A stretch of DNA of 9,292 nucleotides from JBEKCP01 sp050014815. GTDB taxonomy: Bacteria; Planctomycetota; Planctomycetia; Pirellulales; Thermoguttaceae. Positions 7,256 to 9,292 of the stretch are shown piece after piece. Made by a program: the position numbers and the translations under genes. The stretch is taken from contig JBEKCP010000196.1 in the NCBI GenBank assembly GCA_050014815.1, positions 1 through 9,292 of the forward strand. The letters are read 5' to 3'. The notes under the pieces are model-generated. The model did no database searches. It was not told the DNA's origin and saw only the letters and a list, made by a program, of their open reading frames with translations. Every line of letters starts with the position of its first letter. Position 1 is the stretch's first letter.

Positions 7256-7277
7256 TTCGCCGTGTGGCACGAAGAAA

Positions 7278-7299
7278 GGAGGCGTTAAGCGTAGCCTCC
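7278..7299 (-). terminator. Terminator-like hairpin upstream of the DNA methyltransferase
   Basis: On the minus strand GGAGGC, a 10-base loop and GCCTCC form a perfect 6-bp stem, followed directly by TTTCTTC. It could stop transcription arriving from the right before the methyltransferase promoter. The stem is short, so confidence is limited. Confidence 0.3.
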
Positions 7300-7355
7300 C
7301 TGGGAGTTCTGGCTATGAATGCCGGTATAGCCTCTTGGAGGCCGCTGCGAAGGGT

Positions 7356-7468
7356 GAGTTGGTTTAATATTAAACCAACTCCGTTAATTTAGGGGTTTTA
7401 GCACTTTAGGCTGAAGATGCTGCAAGCCATTGTGTGACTCAAGCGGGTTTTCCAAGTACCCGAGGCGA
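7356..7468 (+). repeat. Dispersed 113-bp repeat, copy B, with 26-bp palindrome
   Basis: This is the second copy of the element at 293-405, in the same orientation, with an identical palindrome at 7356-7381. The end-proximal box CCAAGTACCCGAGGCGA (7452-7468) is also identical, while the middle is diverged. In this copy CGGGT and ACCCG around that box can form a small stem; copy A has one mismatch there. It lies 191 bp upstream of the DNA methyltransferase ATG, in non-coding DNA. Confidence 0.8.
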
Positions 7469-7629
7469 GCCGGCTTCCAAATAAATAGATCCCGTTGTTT
7501 CACCTGCATACAAGCACACCACAGTGGCCAATAGTCGTGGAGGGCGTAGGCAAATGTGCAGATTCTGGCTTCCCACCTTTGCCTTGGCGTCTACCAGACG
7601 GGCCGATTGCCCCATGTAACCCTCTAAAA

Positions 7630-7653
7630 GGCCCCAGAAACGCCTCTGGGGCC
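7630..7653 (-). terminator. Intrinsic terminator on the minus strand
   Basis: A perfect 9-bp stem (GGCCCCAGA with TCTGGGGCC), a 6-base loop and, on the minus strand, TTTTAG directly after the stem. This is the most canonical intrinsic terminator in the window. No recognisable minus-strand gene lies to its right, so the transcript it ends is unknown. Confidence 0.55.
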
Positions 7654-7678
7654 CTCGGCGACCAAGCTGGTCCATAAA

Positions 7679-7699
7679 GCCTCCTCTGCCCGGGGAGGC
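7679..7699 (-). terminator. Second terminator-like hairpin, minus strand
   Basis: On the minus strand GCCTCC and GGAGGC form a 6-bp stem with a 9-base loop, followed by TTTATGG. It stands 25 bp upstream of the stronger terminator at 7630-7653, giving a tandem arrangement. Confidence 0.35.
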
Positions 7700-8017
7700 C
7701 GTCAGATGCGACGCAAGAAGCCCAGGAGGGTTATTGGGCCCCTCTCGCAACATGACGTTGCAAGCCGGGCCCGATATCCACATTCCCAGGGTCTCTCGGA
7801 CGTGACGCTCACGTTCTATACCCCGATACACCCAACTCTAACCTATGGCAACGATTGGTCCACGATGGCCTTGTCCCCGTCCGACACCCTATAGTTCTGA
7901 GCAGATATTAAACCATCGCGATTCTCGTTTGCATTGGACCGAAAAGTTGTTACAACAAGAATGGATCGCGTGGGTGGCTGCACTTAGGCTTTGGTTTCGC
8001 TCTGTTAAAGGCTTGAT

Positions 8018-8241
8018 ATGTCGGTTACACCTCATCCCGGATCGCCTGACTTGGTGAGTTCTGGAACGCCCCTCACCCAGGGCAGCGGCGAACGGCCCCC
8101 TAGCGACAAGGTATTTATGCCCGAATCTTCCGCCCCACCCCCAAGGCAGCGGGCGGCAAGGCCAAGCAGAAAATGCCCGAATCGGTGTGGATGAAGTTGA
8201 ACTATTGCGACTTGCGTGGAATCCGGAAACTAACCCTATAA
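8018..8241 (+). pseudogene. Possible broken reading frame, unrecognised
   Basis: An ATG at 8018 opens a 58-codon frame (start MSVTPHPGSPDLVSSG) that ends at TGA 8192-8194. In another frame, open from 8104 to TAA 8239-8241, the DNA reads a more protein-like tail that includes MPESVWMKLNYCDLRGIR. Together they may be one small gene broken by a frameshift near 8115. I recognise no family. Either piece could be chance; both end before the TPR gene start at 8268. Confidence 0.2.
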
Positions 8242-8242
8242 C
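8212..8242 (+). promoter_or_regulatory. Candidate promoter of the TPR gene
   Basis: TTGCGT (8212-8217) and TATAAC (8237-8242) are 19 bp apart. The -10 matches five of six consensus bases. Transcription would begin near 8249, just before the ribosome binding site GAGGAG at 8254-8259, which fits a short leader. Confidence 0.35.
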
Positions 8243-8267
8243 GCTCATTCTGTGAGGAGATCTCAAA

Positions 8268-8963
8268 ATGTGGGATGAAGACGGAGAGAAATGGTACACA
8301 CTCGTGCGTGAGGCCACGTCGCTGAGAAGACAGGGCCATTATGATCGCGCCATTGCTGTGGCAAAAGAGGCGTTGCGGTTCGCCGAGGACGTCCTTGAAA
8401 GGGAGAGCTATTTTTGGGTCGTGAGCTTGAACACCCTCGCAGAGCTTTACTGCGTCCAAGGCCGGTACGTGGAGGCGGAGCCACTCCTCCAGCGTGCGCT
8501 GGGCGTAGACTCAGCAGTCTACGGTCTAGACGATTGTGACGTTGCAAAAGATTTGAACGCGCTCGCAGTGCTGTACTCTTTCCAAGGCCAATACACGGAG
8601 GCCGAGCCGGTCTACACACGTGCGCTGGCGATCTGGGAGAAGGTCCTCGGCCCGAATCATCCCGATATGGCTAAGGGCCTGAACGACTACGCAGAGTCTT
8701 GCCTCCTCCAAGGCCGATACAAGGAGGCGGAGTCACTCCTCCAGCGTTCGCTGGCGATCTGGGAGGAGGCCCTTGGCCCGAATCATCCCGATGTGGCTAG
8801 GCGCCTTGAGAATTTGGCGATGCTCCTTCGGAGCACTGGCCGAGAGAAGGAAGCGGAAACGCTAGAGGAACGCGTCGCAGCGATCTGGGCCAAGCTGATA
8901 AGAGATTTTGGACAGCGGCTTCGTCGTGGAAAACCTGGAGACAGCCCTGGGGACGTTCCATGA
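8268..8963 (+). CDS. Kinesin-light-chain-type TPR repeat protein
   Basis: 231 residues. The ATG at 8268 follows GAGGAG with an 8-base spacer, one of the few clear ribosome binding sites in the window. Most of the chain is 42-residue TPR units of the kinesin-light-chain type (TPR_10/TPR_12): the core units start at about residues 54, 96, 138 and 180 and carry patterns such as LY..QG(R/Q)Y.EAEPL..RAL.IWE..LGPNHPD(V/M)A. A degenerate unit comes first (residues 10-50). The tail (about 212-231) is basic, then rich in Gly and Pro. There is no signal peptide or membrane segment, so it should be cytosolic and mediate protein contacts. The partner is unknown. In planctomycetes such repeats also occur attached to effector domains, but here the repeats stand alone. 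Confidence 0.85.
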   Translation: MWDEDGEKWYTLVREATSLRRQGHYDRAIAVAKEALRFAEDVLERESYFWVVSLNTLAELYCVQGRYVEAEPLLQRALGVDSAVYGLDDCDVAKDLNALAVLYSFQGQYTEAEPVYTRALAIWEKVLGPNHPDMAKGLNDYAESCLLQGRYKEAESLLQRSLAIWEEALGPNHPDVARRLENLAMLLRSTGREKEAETLEERVAAIWAKLIRDFGQRLRRGKPGDSPGDVP

Positions 8964-9001
8964 CGCCAAGGACTTCCGGGCACCTGCTGACTCCCGGATT
9001 A

Positions 9002-9032
9002 TCTGAGACGAAAAGGGCTCCTCCGTCTCAGA
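9002..9032 (+). terminator. Hairpin after the TPR gene, possible terminator
   Basis: TCTGAGACG and CGTCTCAGA form a perfect 9-bp stem around a 13-base loop, 38 bp after the TPR stop codon. No T-run follows, so it may act as a Rho-dependent or mRNA-stabilising 3' structure and not a true intrinsic terminator. Confidence 0.4.
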
Positions 9033-9064
9033 ATGCCTGAGAGGCGACCCCGCCGCCTGGGCAG

Positions 9065-9088
9065 CCCCCGCCCTCAAAACCCCGCCCC
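9065..9088 (-). other. G-quadruplex-type motif on the minus strand
   Basis: Four C-runs on the plus strand (9065-9069, 9071-9073, 9080-9083, 9085-9088) give the minus strand four G-runs with loops of 1, 6 and 1 bases, which meets the usual quadruplex pattern. Two more CCCCGCC blocks flank it, at about 9048 and 9107. It sits in the spacer before the last gene. Such motifs also arise by chance in GC-rich DNA. Confidence 0.35.
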
Positions 9089-9177
9089 AGAAATGCGACA
9101 ATAGGACCCCGCCCTCTGCTTGTGGCGGGCCGCGGTCGTTTGGCAGAATTCCTATGGGGAGAGAACAGGACCCACGA

Positions 9178-9292
9178 ATGTCCGACTCTCTGAAACACAT
9201 AGTTATTTTAGGGGGTCCGGCGCTTAGGTTCAGAAGAAGAACGACCTACGGCGATGTCGCCGAACAAATCGGGCTAGCGCCCACCGATCGCC
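9178..9292 (+). CDS. Start of an unrecognised gene, cut by the window end
   Basis: An ATG at 9178 opens a frame that runs 38 codons to the window edge with no stop. AGGA lies 8-12 bases upstream of it, with a stronger GGGGAGAG further upstream. The peptide begins MSDSLKHIVILGG and continues with RTTYGDVAEQIGLAP. The TYGDVAxxIGL pattern resembles the DNA-binding winged helix seen in alkyltransferase-like proteins and a few other families, but so short a match cannot identify it. It follows the TPR gene on the same strand after a 214-bp gap, so it probably has its own promoter. It could also be a chance frame. Confidence 0.4.
   Translation, partial: MSDSLKHIVILGGPALRFRRRTTYGDVAEQIGLAPTDR

Larger units (their letters stand above)
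7469..8267. other. About 800 bp without a convincing protein gene
   Basis: Open frames exist here, such as a 130-residue minus-strand frame at 7439-7831, but they run across strong hairpins and the repeat and look like no known protein. The stretch holds minus-strand terminator-like hairpins (7630-7653, 7679-7699), a strong hairpin at 7736-7772 (GCAAC with GTTGC inside a GGGCCC pair), broken frames at 8018-8241 and the promoter of the TPR gene. The segment around 7840-8030 looks richer in A and T than the flanking genes. Confidence 0.6.

Noticed and set aside
7439..7831. 130-codon minus-strand open frame
   Set aside because: It runs through a strong intrinsic terminator, a second hairpin and the end of repeat copy B, and its peptide resembles no known protein.
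7905..7915. ATATTAAACCA, matching half of the 26-bp palindrome
   Set aside because: Only 11 bases match and none of the rest of the repeat is present, so a third copy cannot be claimed.
7600..7920. Possible tRNA, 5S, SRP RNA, tmRNA or RNase P RNA gene
   Set aside because: None of the diagnostic conserved boxes for these RNAs was found on either strand despite several hairpins.
1..9292. CRISPR array or multi-gene defence system
   Set aside because: No regularly spaced direct repeats of 25-40 bp and no cas, nuclease or toxin-antitoxin gene pair were seen; an orphan methylase and a TPR protein alone do not make a system.

Overview
The window looks like a chromosomal stretch of a planctomycete, probably of the Gemmata/Zavarzinella type. 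The main reason is the 1540-residue gene at 566-5188 (minus). It joins a PknB-type Ser/Thr kinase, one membrane segment, a formylglycine-generating-enzyme (SUMF1-like) fold and a long WD40 region, and it carries planctomycete-style N-terminal and C-terminal signatures. Gene starts mostly lack a strong Shine-Dalgarno site and the DNA is GC-rich, which fits. No database search was possible, so the taxonomy is inferred.

Layout. Positions 1-565 hold no intact gene: there is a possible decayed reading frame (31-170), the first copy of a 113-bp repeat that starts with a perfect 26-bp palindrome (293-405), and directly against it a short piece of the 5' end of a DUF2961-like secreted-protein gene (406-507). 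The giant kinase/SUMF1/WD40 gene follows on the minus strand. Its linker at 2723-2848 is built from three families of heptanucleotide tandem repeats, read as heptapeptides. A 326-bp gap (5189-5514) separates it from a divergent class I SAM methyltransferase (5515-6129, plus). That gene converges on an orphan D12-class (Dam-like) DNA adenine methyltransferase (6269-7165, minus), with a hairpin between them. The second repeat copy (7356-7468) lies upstream of the DNA methyltransferase in the same orientation as the first, so the two copies bracket about 7 kb.

From 7469 to 8267 no convincing protein gene is seen. The region has tandem minus-strand terminator-like hairpins and another strong hairpin, which may mark an unrecognised small RNA, plus short broken reading frames. 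A kinesin-light-chain-type TPR gene (8268-8963, plus) has a good ribosome binding site and a plausible promoter. The window ends in the first 38 codons of another plus-strand gene (9178 onward).

How the genes work together: the sequence shows no clear multi-gene pathway. The kinase protein is probably a membrane signalling or scaffold protein, and the two methyltransferases and the TPR protein appear to be independently transcribed accessory genes. The most distinctive features are the repeat pair with its conserved palindrome, the heptad-repeat linker, and the terminator cluster that has no gene. No defence system, CRISPR array, tRNA or rRNA gene was recognised.
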